Part shown: piece by piece, positions 52,488 to 60,710 of the stretch | Numbering within the stretch: position 1 is the first letter of the stretch | How the letters are laid out: every line of letters begins with the position of its first letter | Source of the DNA: Zoogloea sp. LCSB751 | GTDB lineage: Bacteria > Pseudomonadota > Gammaproteobacteria > Burkholderiales > Rhodocyclaceae | Direction: 5' to 3' | Assembly (NCBI RefSeq): GCF_002028455.1 | Contig: NZ_MWUM01000012.1 | Span: 1-64,000 of the forward strand | Length of the DNA: 64,000 bases | The notes under the pieces: generated by a model | What the model was told of the DNA's origin: nothing | The model's database searches: none | Seen by the model: the letters and a program-made list of their open reading frames with translations, nothing else | Position numbers and translations under genes: made by a program

Positions 52488-53236
52488 TGGTTCGCCGCCT
52501 CCTGCCGCTGCTGCTGGCCGGGCTGTTCAGCGCCCACGCCCATGCCGGCCTGTTCGACGACGAAGAGGCCCGGGCGCGCATCACCAAGATGCGCGACGAA
52601 CTCACTGCCCGTATCAACAAGCTCGAAGATGCCAGCAACCGGGCCCAGCTCGACTTTGCCAACCAGATCGAGCAGTTGAAGGCAGAGATCGCCCGCCTGC
52701 GCGGCGAGAATGAGGTCCTGACCAACGACCTGGCCAATGCCAACAAGCGCCAGAAGGACTTCTACGTCGATCTCGACAACCGGTTGCGGAAACTCGAATC
52801 CACGCCTGCCGCCGGCGAAGCCCCCCAGCAGGCGCAGCCACAGCAACCCACAGCGGCCGTCGATCCCGCAGCCGAAACCCGCGACTACGAAGCGGCACTC
52901 AACCTGCTGCGCGGCGGAAAATACAAGGACGCCGCCGCGGGTTTCAACGCCTTCATCAAGAACTACCCAAACAGCGCTTTCCAGCCGAACGCCCATTTCT
53001 GGGCCGCCAGCGCGCAGTACCAGGCCAAGGACAATGCCGGCGCCGCCGAACATTACGCCAAGGTCGCCAACCAGTGGCCGGACGACACCCGCGCCCCCGA
53101 CGCGCTGCTCGGTCTGGCCAACGCCCTGCAGGGGCTCAACGACGCGAAGGGCGCCACCAAGAGCCTTGAGCGGCTGATTGCCAAGTATCCCAACAGCTCG
53201 GCGGCGCAGATTGCGCGTCAGCGCCTCAAGAAGTAA
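52487..53236 (+). CDS. cpoB: CpoB (YbgF), Tol-Pal periplasmic protein
   Basis: A 249-residue periplasmic protein: signal peptide (LLLAGLFSAHAHA), a coiled coil (about 28-105) that trimerises, and C-terminal TPRs (about 125-249). It coordinates PBP1B with the Tol machine during septum formation. It starts in the stop codon of pal (TGATG), closing the ybgC-tolQRAB-pal-cpoB operon. Confidence 0.94.
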   Translation: MVRRLLPLLLAGLFSAHAHAGLFDDEEARARITKMRDELTARINKLEDASNRAQLDFANQIEQLKAEIARLRGENEVLTNDLANANKRQKDFYVDLDNRLRKLESTPAAGEAPQQAQPQQPTAAVDPAAETRDYEAALNLLRGGKYKDAAAGFNAFIKNYPNSAFQPNAHFWAASAQYQAKDNAGAAEHYAKVANQWPDDTRAPDALLGLANALQGLNDAKGATKSLERLIAKYPNSSAAQIARQRLKK

Positions 53237-53241
53237 CCCCA

Positions 53242-53274
53242 CCGCCCCGCCGTCACGCGGGGCGGCACTCTTTT
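53242..53274 (+). terminator. Terminator of the tol-pal operon
   Basis: A perfect 9-bp stem CCGCCCCGC/GCGGGGCGG with a six-base loop, followed by CACTCTTTT. It starts 5 bases after the cpoB stop and ends before queE. Confidence 0.65.
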
Positions 53275-53283
53275 CCCAGCACC

Positions 53284-53943
53284 ATGTCCTCATCCGGCCG
53301 CCCCGTCACTCTACGCATCACCGAGATTTTCCATTCACTCCAGGGCGAAACTTCCCGGACCGGACTACCTACAGTCTTTGTCCGCCTCACCGGCTGTCCG
53401 CTACGCTGCAGCTGGTGTGACACCGAATACTCGTTCACCGGCGGCACCACGCGCACGCTGGACGATGTCCTCGCCGAGATCGCCAGCTACGGCTGCCAGA
53501 CAGTGTGCGTGACCGGCGGCGAACCGCTTGCCCAGAAATCCTGCCTGGCCCTCCTCACCGCCCTCTGCAATGCCGGCTATTCGGTCTCCCTGGAGACCAG
53601 TGGTGCCCTTGACATCGGCGGCGTCGATCCGCGCGTGTCGCGCATTGTCGACCTCAAGGCACCTGGCTCAGGCGAATCGGAGCGTAATCTGCTCAGCAAC
53701 ATCCCGCTGCTGACCCTCCACGACGAACTCAAGCTGGTACTCGCCAGCGAAGCGGACTACGAGTGGGCCAAGGCCCAGATCGCCGCCTATGGCCTGACCG
53801 GGCGCTGTCCGGTCCTCCTCGCCCCGGTACAAAGCCAGCTGAAGCCGGCCGACCTGGCCGCCTGGATCCTGCGCGACCGCCTGCCCGTGCGCATGCAGGT
53901 ACAACTGCACAAGATCATCTGGGGCAACGAACCCGGACGCTGA
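53284..53943 (+). CDS. queE: 7-carboxy-7-deazaguanine synthase QueE
   Basis: A 219-residue radical SAM enzyme in the queuosine/preQ0 pathway that turns 6-carboxytetrahydropterin into CDG. The iron-sulfur cysteines are in CPLRCSWCDTEYSF (C-x3-C-x2-C) and VTGGEPLAQ is the SAM glycine motif. It begins just after the tol-pal terminator and is followed by queC. Confidence 0.95.
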   Translation: MSSSGRPVTLRITEIFHSLQGETSRTGLPTVFVRLTGCPLRCSWCDTEYSFTGGTTRTLDDVLAEIASYGCQTVCVTGGEPLAQKSCLALLTALCNAGYSVSLETSGALDIGGVDPRVSRIVDLKAPGSGESERNLLSNIPLLTLHDELKLVLASEADYEWAKAQIAAYGLTGRCPVLLAPVQSQLKPADLAAWILRDRLPVRMQVQLHKIIWGNEPGR

Positions 53944-54015
53944 CAGCTACCGTCACGGTTTTGCCCCGCCGACCGCCGGTCGGCGTTACCATTTTCCGAC
54001 TTGCCCGGAGACTCC

Positions 54016-54699
54016 ATGAACACCCCACGCCCACGCGCCGTCGTGCTGTTGTCCGGCGGCCTTGATTCCGCCACCTGTCTCGCCATCGCCAATGCGGAAA
54101 ACTTCGATGCCTACGCCCTGTCCGTCGAATACGGCCAGCGCCACGCCGCTGAACTGGCAGCCGCCCAGCGCGTAGCCAAGGCACTGGGCGCCGTAGCACA
54201 TCGTGTCGCCCACGTGGACCTCGGCCAGTTCGGCGGCTCCGCCCTCACCGACCCTGCTCTCGCCGTGCCGACCGACGGCGTCGATGGCGGCATTCCGATC
54301 ACCTATGTGCCGGCCCGCAACACCATCATGCTGTCCATCGCGATGGCCTGGGCAGAAGTGCTCGGCGCGCGGGACATCTACGTGGGCGTGAACGCCGTCG
54401 ATTACTCCGGCTATCCGGACTGCCGACCGGCCTTCATCGAGGCCTTCGAACGAATGGCCAACCTCGCCACCAAGGCGGGCGTCGAAGGCCAACAGCTGCA
54501 CATCCACGCACCGCTGATCAATCTTTCCAAGGCTGACATCGTCCGGCGCGGAACTGCACTGGGCGTCGATTACGGCCTCACCGTGTCGTGCTATCAGGCC
54601 GACGACGACGGCCACGCCTGCGGATTATGCGATGCGTGCCGGCTCCGGCGGGCCGGCTTCGAAGCGGCGGGCCTTCCCGACCCGACCCCCTACCGCTGA
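54016..54699 (+). CDS. queC: 7-cyano-7-deazaguanine synthase QueC
   Basis: A 227-residue ATP-dependent enzyme making preQ0 from CDG. The PP-loop [16 protein letters not shown] (about 10-25) and the C-terminal zinc cysteines (SCYQ then [10 protein letters not shown]) are intact. The ATG at 54016 follows GGAG by 5 bases; an in-frame TTG at 54001 lies upstream of that site and is rejected. It works directly after QueE. Confidence 0.95.
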   Translation: MNTPRPRAVVLLSGGLDSATCLAIANAENFDAYALSVEYGQRHAAELAAAQRVAKALGAVAHRVAHVDLGQFGGSALTDPALAVPTDGVDGGIPITYVPARNTIMLSIAMAWAEVLGARDIYVGVNAVDYSGYPDCRPAFIEAFERMANLATKAGVEGQQLHIHAPLINLSKADIVRRGTALGVDYGLTVSCYQADDDGHACGLCDACRLRRAGFEAAGLPDPTPYR

Positions 54700-54729
54700 A
54701 CGGAAGGGCGGCCACACACCAGGCAAAAC

Positions 54730-54951
54730 ATGGACGTCTCCGCCCTTCTTCCGCTCGCCTCTGCCCCCCTCGTCCAACTGGCCTTCACTATCGGAATCCT
54801 GTTCGGCTTCGCCAGCGAGCGCAGCCGGTTCTGCACCATGGGCGCCATCTCCAACATCCTGCTGATGGGCTACTGGACCCGGCCGCACATTTGGGCCCTG
54901 GCAGCAGCGGTAGCCATCGGCGGCAGCACCTGGCCATCAAGATCCGGTTAA
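54730..54951 (+). pseudogene. 5' fragment of a YeeE/YedE family transporter
   Basis: A 73-codon frame whose residues 15-67 match the N-terminal helices of the YeeE/YedE (DUF395) sulfur-type transporters: FTIGILFGFASERSRF, then CTMGAISNILLMGYW. The usual length is 330-400 residues. The frame breaks after GGSTWPSRSG and a tRNA promoter begins 7 bases beyond the stop, so the rest has been deleted. It may be a dead relic of a thiosulfate or selenium permease. Confidence 0.75.
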
Positions 54952-54957
54952 AACTGG

Positions 54958-54985
54958 TTGACAAGGCCGAGCTAGACGCTATAAT
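54958..54985 (+). promoter_or_regulatory. Consensus sigma-70 promoter of the tRNA-Lys genes
   Basis: TTGACA at 54958-54963 and TATAAT at 54980-54985, separated by 16 bases, match both sigma-70 hexamers perfectly. The transcript would start about 8 bases before the first tRNA. Confidence 0.9.
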
Positions 54986-54999
54986 GCGCATCTCTTCCG

Positions 55000-55075
55000 G
55001 GGTCGGTAGCTCAGTCGGTAGAGCAGCGGACTTTTAATCCGTTGGTCGCGAGTTCGAATCTCGCCCGACCCACCA
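55000..55075 (+). tRNA. tRNA-Lys (anticodon UUU)
   Basis: A 76-base cloverleaf with encoded CCA. Acceptor arms GGGTCGG/CCGACCC pair perfectly. The anticodon loop is CTTTTAA with UUU, and the T arm has GTTCGAATC. It is transcribed from the strong promoter at 54958. Confidence 0.97.
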
Positions 55076-55111
55076 AAAAGGTGGGGCTATATTACCGGCT
55101 CCCTGGAAAAT

Positions 55112-55187
55112 GGGTTGTTAGCTCAGTTGGTAGAGCAGCGGACTCTTAATCCGTAGGTCGAGTGTTCGAGCCACTCACAACCCACCA
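55112..55187 (+). tRNA. tRNA-Lys (anticodon CUU)
   Basis: A 76-base cloverleaf with encoded CCA and acceptor GGGTTGT/ACAACCC. The anticodon loop is CTCTTAA with CUU. It is 36 bases after the first tRNA-Lys and shares its promoter; the body sequences are close duplicates with a changed T arm. Confidence 0.97.
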
Positions 55188-55193
55188 GAATTC

Positions 55194-55234
55194 AAGCAGA
55201 AAGCCAATCCTACGGGGTTGGCTTTCTGCTTTTC
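55194..55234 (+). terminator. Terminator of the tRNA-Lys pair
   Basis: A perfect 14-bp stem (AAGCAGAAAGCCAA/TTGGCTTTCTGCTT) ends in TTTTCC. It starts 7 bases after the second tRNA. Confidence 0.9.
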
Positions 55235-55485
55235 CATCACAGGAATCAAATCCAGCGTCCGCACTGGCATCAGGGCCTAGCAATCGAAGGACACATCGGA
55301 AGTGCCAGGCATTCGATGGTGCCTCCCAGATCCATCCGGCCCACATTCCGCCGACAAGCTCCACCACCAAGCTGATGGAGCAGCATTCCCGCACACATCC
55401 AACACAAAAATGTTGCATTGCACAATATTGTTGGTCTATGCTGTGGATGTCTCCTCCACCCCTCTCCTCCATTGGTGTGGATTTC

Positions 55486-55520
55486 AACCCGAGTGGCCAG
55501 CGTCGCTCGGGTTTTCTTTT
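55486..55520 (+). terminator. Orphan terminator-like hairpin
   Basis: A stem AACCCGAG/CTCGGGTT with a 12-base loop is followed by TTCTTTTT. No gene ends nearby on this strand, so it may close an unannotated small RNA or be a leftover. Confidence 0.6.
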
Positions 55521-55735
55521 TGCATGCGCAGCCCGACAGCCAGCGCTGGGCACCACCAACAAGCCACGAAAACTCGTGACATAAAGACAGAAAAACAAAA
55601 CATAACAATGACTTATTTTCTGTCCTAAATCCGCAGGAAGGACAAAGACCTTGCCATGCACCTTCCCTCAGGACTATCATGTCAAAAGGTTTAGAAGGTT
55701 TGGTGAGTTGCCTTTTCCGGTCATCACCTAAGTCG

Positions 55736-55791
55736 GCGGGCTCTTATTCCGTGGGTCGAGCGTCTTGGTCGCTCAGCGACCATCCAGAATT
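55736..55791 (+). pseudogene. Degenerate 3' half of tRNA-Lys
   Basis: From the anticodon stem onward it matches the tRNA-Lys(CUU) gene: 30 of the first 40 positions are identical with no gap, including CTCTTA and GGTCGAG, and CCAGAATT continues into the downstream flank after a one-base shift. The acceptor and T stems no longer pair, so it cannot be functional. Confidence 0.75.
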
Positions 55792-55798
55792 TCAAAGA

Positions 55799-55831
55799 CT
55801 TGGGCCACCCTCGCGGTGGCCCAAGATTTTC
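55799..55831 (+). terminator. Terminator following the tRNA relic
   Basis: A perfect 11-bp stem CTTGGGCCACC/GGTGGCCCAAG with a 5-base loop, then ATTTTC. It sits 7 bases after the relic, just as a terminator follows the intact tRNA. Confidence 0.75.
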
Positions 55832-56081
55832 AAGCTCTGCCAGTCCGTTGCCGATCCGGCTTGTTTGCCGGTTGAGCTGCCTGACTGCAACGCACTCTTC
55901 ATCTTCACCTGCGACGCTACGCGCAGGCACCCTACCCGCCGGCCCGCCAGTATCCGCGCCGACATTTGATCGCCACAGCCCTTCGAGGCCCTGGCACAAC
56001 CTGGCCCACCAAGGCGGTGGCGGGCCGCGGCCGACGCGCCCCATCCCGGGATGCCGCCCGGCCACCCTATGGAGCATGCAC

Positions 56082-56345
56082 ATGGCCAAAGAAGAACTTA
56101 TCGAGATGCACGGCAAGGTTACTGAAGTTCTCCCCGACGGGCGTTATCGCGTCACCCTCGACAACGAGCACAACCTGATCGCCTACGCAGGCGGCAAGCT
56201 GAAGAAGAACCACATCCGCATCATCGCCGGTGACGAAGTCACCCTCGAAATGTCCCCCTACGATCTGAGCAAGGGACGCATCACCTTCCGCCACCTGCCG
56301 CCCAAGACCGGCAACATGGCGCCGCCGCCGGCCCGCCGCTACTGA
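56082..56345 (+). CDS. infA: Translation initiation factor IF-1 (extra copy)
   Basis: An 87-residue IF-1 with the S1/OB fold: [20 protein letters not shown], then [20 protein letters not shown] and [18 protein letters not shown]. The C-terminal tail [13 protein letters not shown] is longer than the 72-residue IF-1 normally encoded with ribosomal proteins. Since no ribosomal genes are here, this is likely the second paralogue known in betaproteobacteria. The frame is open back to 55800, but homology fixes the ATG at 56082. Confidence 0.92.
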   Translation: MAKEELIEMHGKVTEVLPDGRYRVTLDNEHNLIAYAGGKLKKNHIRIIAGDEVTLEMSPYDLSKGRITFRHLPPKTGNMAPPPARRY

Positions 56346-56406
56346 GCACCTGCGCCGCAGAACAGCCTCACATCCGCCGCCGCGCAAACATGGCAGCGGA
56401 TCATGA

Positions 56407-56441
56407 AAAAGCCCCTGACGACACAACGGCAGGGGCTTTTG
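56407..56441. terminator. Bidirectional terminator between infA and fpr
   Basis: A perfect 11-bp stem AAAAGCCCCTG/CAGGGGCTTTT gives T-runs on both strands, serving convergent infA and the ferredoxin reductase gene. Confidence 0.88.
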
Positions 56442-56480
56442 ATTTCGTACTTCAGCTGAACGCGTCTTTGCGTACGGCCA

Positions 56481-57257
56481 TTACTTCTCCACGAAAGCGT
56501 GTTCGATCACGTAGTCACCGGGGTCGCCGATCCGTTTCGACATCTTGAACCCGCGCCGATCCAGCAGTTCGCGGGAATCCTTCAGCATCGCAGCACTGCC
56601 GCAGATCATGACCCGATCGACGGCCGGATCCAGCGGCGGCAGGCCGATATCCTCGAAAAGCTTGCCGCTTTCGATCAGGTCGGTGAGCCGCCCCTGGTTG
56701 CGGAAAGGCTCACGCGTCACGGTCGGGTAGTAGATGAGCTTGTCCCGCACAGCCTCGCCCAGGAACTCGTGATGCGGCAGCTCGTTGGTGATGTAGTGTT
56801 CGTAGGCGACTTCACTGACGGTGCGCACGCCATGGATCAGGATGACCTTCTCGAAACGGTCGTACACATCCAGATCGCGGATCACGCTCATGAACGGCGC
56901 CAGGCCGGTTCCGGTGGAGAACAGGTACAGATGCTTGCCCGGCAGCAGGTCGTGCAGCACCAGCGTCCCGGTAGGCTTGCGCGACACCAGCAGATCGTCC
57001 CCCGGCTTGAGGTGCTGCAGACGGGAAGTCAGCGGGCCATTGGGTACCTTGATACTGAAGAACTCCAGGGTCTCTTCGTAGTTGGCGCTGGCAATCGAGT
57101 AGGCACGCGTCAGCGGACGGCCATCCACCTCCAGACCGATCATCACGAACTGACCGTTCTCGAAGCGGATCGCCCGGTCACGCGTCGTGGTGAAGGAAAA
57201 CAGGGTGTCGTTCCAGTGATGAACGGACAAGACTTTTTCGGTGATGTAGGCAGCCAT
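56481..57257 (-). CDS. fpr: Ferredoxin-NADP+ reductase
   Basis: A 258-residue FAD enzyme that exchanges electrons between NADPH and ferredoxin or flavodoxin. FAD-binding RAYSIASANY, the NADP GTGLAPFMSVIRD block and VMICGSAAML are present, ending YVIEHAFVEK with the subclass-type C-terminus. Homology begins MAAYITEKVLSVHHW, so the ATG at 57257 is used, not 57293. In a diazotroph it may supply ferredoxin for nitrogenase or oxidative-stress repair (inference). Confidence 0.94.
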   Translation of the reverse strand: MAAYITEKVLSVHHWNDTLFSFTTTRDRAIRFENGQFVMIGLEVDGRPLTRAYSIASANYEETLEFFSIKVPNGPLTSRLQHLKPGDDLLVSRKPTGTLVLHDLLPGKHLYLFSTGTGLAPFMSVIRDLDVYDRFEKVILIHGVRTVSEVAYEHYITNELPHHEFLGEAVRDKLIYYPTVTREPFRNQGRLTDLIESGKLFEDIGLPPLDPAVDRVMICGSAAMLKDSRELLDRRGFKMSKRIGDPGDYVIEHAFVEK

Positions 57258-57370
57258 GGGTTCCGTGAAAAAGAACGAAAGAACAAGGGCCAAATTCTAT
57301 CGCGGGACACCCACTCCAATGCAGCCCACCCTCCGCGGCGCCTCTTCAAACGTGAAAAATCTATCGCAGA

Positions 57371-58090
57371 GTGTTACCAGCACCTCAAAACGGGCAGAAG
57401 GCCGACTTTCGTCACGGACGGTGCGCCAGTGGCTCCGCTATAAAGGCAGCCAATCTGCTCAACGGTGGCACCCAGGTCAAGAGCGGGGCTACGCTGTTCC
57501 CGGGCGGCGCCTTCATCACGCCTCAATCCCCTCTGCAGGATCTGAACAAGGACGGTCAGGTCAACGACCCGGGCTGGATCATGCTCGGCAAGTTCGAGCA
57601 GCAAGCCAATGGAGTCTGGGGCTTCACGGCAAACACCGTCGGCGGCCGCAGCGACATCGTGCCGAGTTCCTTCTTCAACGCCACCATCACCGGCGCCGGC
57701 ACCGGAACCTGGTCGTTCACGCCCGACGCCACCGTTGCCCAGCGCACGAGCACTCTCCTCGGTCGTAACTACTTCGACCAGTTCGCGCTGGTGTTCAAGG
57801 CCGCCGACGCCTTCTCGATCTATGACTTCACGCCCGAGCAGTTCGGCATGGCCGCGCCGGAAGTGGACGATCCGGTCATGAACTGGTCCGGCACCTACGA
57901 TGTAAGCGACACGCTGCGCGCCGGTGGCAAGGATGGCCTGAAGAATCCGGCCGGCCTGTCGCACATCAGCCTGTGGGTGCGCGACCCGGCGCAGACTGCA
58001 CAGACCAGCCAGGTGCCTGAACCCAGCACGCTGGCGCTGCTGGGCCTGTCTGCCGCCGCACTGATCCGGACGCGCCGCAAGGCCGGCTGA
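57371..58090 (+). CDS. PEP-CTERM sorting-domain protein, probably 5'-truncated
   Basis: A 239-codon frame ending in a PEP-CTERM tail: VPEPSTLALLGLSAAALI followed by RTRRKAG, the signal by which exosortase systems process exported proteins tied to exopolysaccharide. The body (about 30-205) is a secreted-type beta domain with DLNKDGQVND and NWSGTYDVSD. No signal peptide precedes it: the first 25 residues are unlike an export signal, and there is no ribosome site at the GTG. The 5' end therefore seems lost. No exosortase is in the window. Confidence 0.75.
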   Translation: MLPAPQNGQKADFRHGRCASGSAIKAANLLNGGTQVKSGATLFPGGAFITPQSPLQDLNKDGQVNDPGWIMLGKFEQQANGVWGFTANTVGGRSDIVPSSFFNATITGAGTGTWSFTPDATVAQRTSTLLGRNYFDQFALVFKAADAFSIYDFTPEQFGMAAPEVDDPVMNWSGTYDVSDTLRAGGKDGLKNPAGLSHISLWVRDPAQTAQTSQVPEPSTLALLGLSAAALIRTRRKAG

Positions 58091-58111
58091 TCGCCAGCCC
58101 CGCAACAGGGC

Positions 58112-58151
58112 AAAAAAACCGGCACCGCCCCATGGCGCTGCCGGTTTTTTC
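58112..58151. terminator. Bidirectional terminator
   Basis: A stem AAAAAACCGGCA/TGCCGGTTTTTT with a short loop, with T-runs on both strands. It separates the PEP-CTERM gene from convergent yebC. Confidence 0.88.
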
Positions 58152-58196
58152 ATGGGCAGCCGTCCCGCGGGGGAAAGGCTGCAGCAAGAAGCGGCC

Positions 58197-58925
58197 TTAC
58201 TCCTCGTCGATCGCTGCGGACGTATACACAGCCTGCACGTCGTCAAGTGACTCCAGCGCATCGAGCAGTTTCTGCATGCGCACGGCGTCATCACCGACCA
58301 GCTCGGTTTCGTTGAGGGACTTCATCGTCACTTCGCCGAACTCGGCGGTGAAGCCGGCCTTCTCGAGCGCCTCCTTCACGTCGCCGAACTGGTAGGGATC
58401 GGTAAGCACTTCGATGGAGCCGTCATCGTTACTGGCCACGTCATCGGCGCCGGCCTCCAGCGCAGCTTCCATCAGCGCGTCTTCCGACGTGCCCGGCGCG
58501 AACAGCAACTGCCCACAGTGCTTGAACTGAAAGGACACGCAACCGTCGGTCCCCATGTTGCCGCCGTACTTGTTGAAGGCGTGGCGCACATCCGCCACGG
58601 TACGGGTCTTGTTGTCGGTCAGGCAATCGACCATCACCGCCGCCCCGCCGATGCCATAACCTTCGTAACGGGCCTCCTCGTAAGTGACGCCCTCCAGCTC
58701 GCCCGTGCCCTTCTTGACCGCCCGGTCGATGTTGTCGGCCGGCATGTTCACCGCCTTGGCCTTGTCCACCGCAAGACGCAAGCGCGGATTAAAAGCAGCG
58801 TCGCCTCCGCCCATGCGGGCCGCGACGGTGATTTCCTTCGCCAGCCGCGAGAAGACTCGACCGCGCTTTTCGTCCTGCCGGCCCTTGCGATGCTGGATAT
58901 TGGCCCACTTGGAATGACCCGCCAT
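58197..58925 (-). CDS. YebC/PmpR family protein
   Basis: A 242-residue three-domain protein starting [20 protein letters not shown], the family signature. YebC proteins were named as DNA-binding regulators; recent work links some to relief of ribosome stalling. The acidic C-terminal region (about 95-242) includes [15 protein letters not shown]. It follows the PHB depolymerase on the same strand after 77 bases. Confidence 0.95.
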   Translation of the reverse strand: MAGHSKWANIQHRKGRQDEKRGRVFSRLAKEITVAARMGGGDAAFNPRLRLAVDKAKAVNMPADNIDRAVKKGTGELEGVTYEEARYEGYGIGGAAVMVDCLTDNKTRTVADVRHAFNKYGGNMGTDGCVSFQFKHCGQLLFAPGTSEDALMEAALEAGADDVASNDDGSIEVLTDPYQFGDVKEALEKAGFTAEFGEVTMKSLNETELVGDDAVRMQKLLDALESLDDVQAVYTSAAIDEE

Positions 58926-59002
58926 GATGCGCTAAACCTATAAATCGAAAGCTTTAAAGTATAGCGCACGGGCAGACCGGCTGCCCATGCGCGCGCATTC
59001 GA

Positions 59003-60550
59003 TCAGGGACAGGTCTTCGTGGTCGGCCGCTTGGACTTGGTCACCGCCGTGTTCTTGGCCAGCGAGAAGTACGGATCACAAGCCGGAGCGAGCGTGGCAG
59101 TACGCGCGTCGGCCGCCGCAGACCAGGCCACATCGCCGCTGCCGAGCTCCGCGCTGACCCGGTAACGATAGGCACTGTCCGGGCTCAGCGCACCATCCAC
59201 GAAATTCGTGCGGGACGCCGGGACTTTACCCACCTCGACCTCAGCCGCACCACCACTGGCGCGTGTCACGCGGTAAGCCGCAGCTCCCACCACCGGCGTC
59301 CAGACCAGCGCGACCTGGCGGGCACTGCGATCCACGACCTGCAGCGCCGGCACGCTTGCCTCCGGTGCGGACGGCGGCACAGGCGTCACGCGGGCAGCCA
59401 GCTTTTCGGCCATCCGCCACACCGCCGCGATCTGCGCGCCGCCCTTCTGGGCATAACGGCCGGCACTGGTGTCGTAGAGGAAATCGTTGTAGCCCCACCA
59501 GTCCCAACAGCCCATCGGATTCGTCGGCACGGACGACGAGGCCGGCGTAGTGATCGTGGATTGCGCCTGCGGGTACAACACCACGATGCGGTTCCTGTCC
59601 GCCCATTCGTTGAAGCCGGCGCCCGCCGCGAACTGGCTGCCGATGGAGCCCGCATCCTGCATGCAGCCATGGAAGGCGATGTGCAGACGACACGGTTCCC
59701 CTGCCTTGCAAGCCTGCGGAACATAGACATAACCGGTGTCGCCCATCGCCAGACGGATCGGCATCACCGGCGCGCCCTGGCGGTCCCGCGTGAAGGGCGT
59801 CTGCTCGAAGGCCTCCAGGCTACTGCCCAGCTGGGCTGTCACCGTACGCTGCAGAGGACCGTAGAAAAGCTGCAGCGCCGCGCCGGCGGCATCGTAAAGC
59901 CCGCCGGCACCAGGCTTGTCGGCGCAGGCATTGATGAACTTGCCGCCAGTCTGCGCACAGGGATTACAGGAACCGCTCGACGCGTCGGCACAGGCGGCGG
60001 AAATCTGCGCGTGGCCCGCGTTGAGATCATCCTTGTAGAAAACCTGGCTGGCCGGCGTGAAGCCGCCGTACCAGTCGCGCAGGGCATCGTTGGCCGGCTT
60101 CTTGACGATGCCGTCGTTATAGCCGTGGAACAGCCACACGGTCTGCCCGGCCAGACCGTCCACCGGGTCGACCAAGCCCCGGGCCGACCAGGCACGGGCT
60201 GCCGCCTGCATCTGCGCCAGCGTGTCGGCGGTGATCGGCGTCACGCCGTAGTCCGGATCACCCTGCATGCAGCGCCGGATCGCCCGGCTCACTCCGGCAC
60301 CGCCCAAGGCGTCCTGCAACGCACAGAAGTACGGTCCGCCAGCCGTCGCAGCCACGCCCTTCACGGCGGCAGAATGGGCGACGCCCATCTGCACCGCCAT
60401 GAAAGCCCCCGACGAAATGCCGGACACCGTGGTCTGGCTGAGATCGACGTTCAGTTCGGGCAGCGGTGCGGCCTGCAGCGCGGGGGCGAGCCCCAGCAGG
60501 ACGGCCAGACGAAATGCCGCCGACGGCGACGACAGGGAAACGAAATGCAT
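59003..60550 (-). CDS. Exported PHB depolymerase family esterase
   Basis: A 515-residue exported hydrolase: signal peptide (LAVLLGLAPALQAAP), the nucleophile in GISSGAF (G-x-S-x-G; about 45-49), and several disulfide-type cysteines including GSCNPC and FHGCMQDAG. The C-terminal fibronectin-III-like domain (about 395-480) often helps polymer binding. It would cut poly(3-hydroxybutyrate) or related polyesters. AGGAG before the ATG at 60550 fixes the start; the frame is open far upstream without homology. It is divergent from the HerA-like ATPase. Confidence 0.85.
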   Translation of the reverse strand: MHFVSLSSPSAAFRLAVLLGLAPALQAAPLPELNVDLSQTTVSGISSGAFMAVQMGVAHSAAVKGVAATAGGPYFCALQDALGGAGVSRAIRRCMQGDPDYGVTPITADTLAQMQAAARAWSARGLVDPVDGLAGQTVWLFHGYNDGIVKKPANDALRDWYGGFTPASQVFYKDDLNAGHAQISAACADASSGSCNPCAQTGGKFINACADKPGAGGLYDAAGAALQLFYGPLQRTVTAQLGSSLEAFEQTPFTRDRQGAPVMPIRLAMGDTGYVYVPQACKAGEPCRLHIAFHGCMQDAGSIGSQFAAGAGFNEWADRNRIVVLYPQAQSTITTPASSSVPTNPMGCWDWWGYNDFLYDTSAGRYAQKGGAQIAAVWRMAEKLAARVTPVPPSAPEASVPALQVVDRSARQVALVWTPVVGAAAYRVTRASGGAAEVEVGKVPASRTNFVDGALSPDSAYRYRVSAELGSGDVAWSAAADARTATLAPACDPYFSLAKNTAVTKSKRPTTKTCP

Positions 60551-60710
60551 GAGCAGCTCCTGACGATGACAAATGGGATCAATCCAGCTTAGACGCCAGT
60601 GCTGCACAGCACAATGACAAAAAGATGATCGTTCGACGAACCTGCCCAACTGGCCGAAGTGACCTAATCCCGCTACCCTCACGGCTTCACCCGTTTGCCT
60701 GGAGCACCCC

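Larger units (their letters stand above)
55235..56081. other. Gene-poor region between tRNA-Lys and infA
   Basis: About 850 bases without a credible protein gene and with lower GC than the flanks, especially 55560-55720. It holds a stand-alone terminator-like hairpin (55486-55520), a degenerate tRNA-Lys 3' half (55736-55791) followed by its own terminator (55799-55831), and the infA leader. Short frames here lack family signatures. A decayed integration site is the favoured explanation. Confidence 0.6.
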
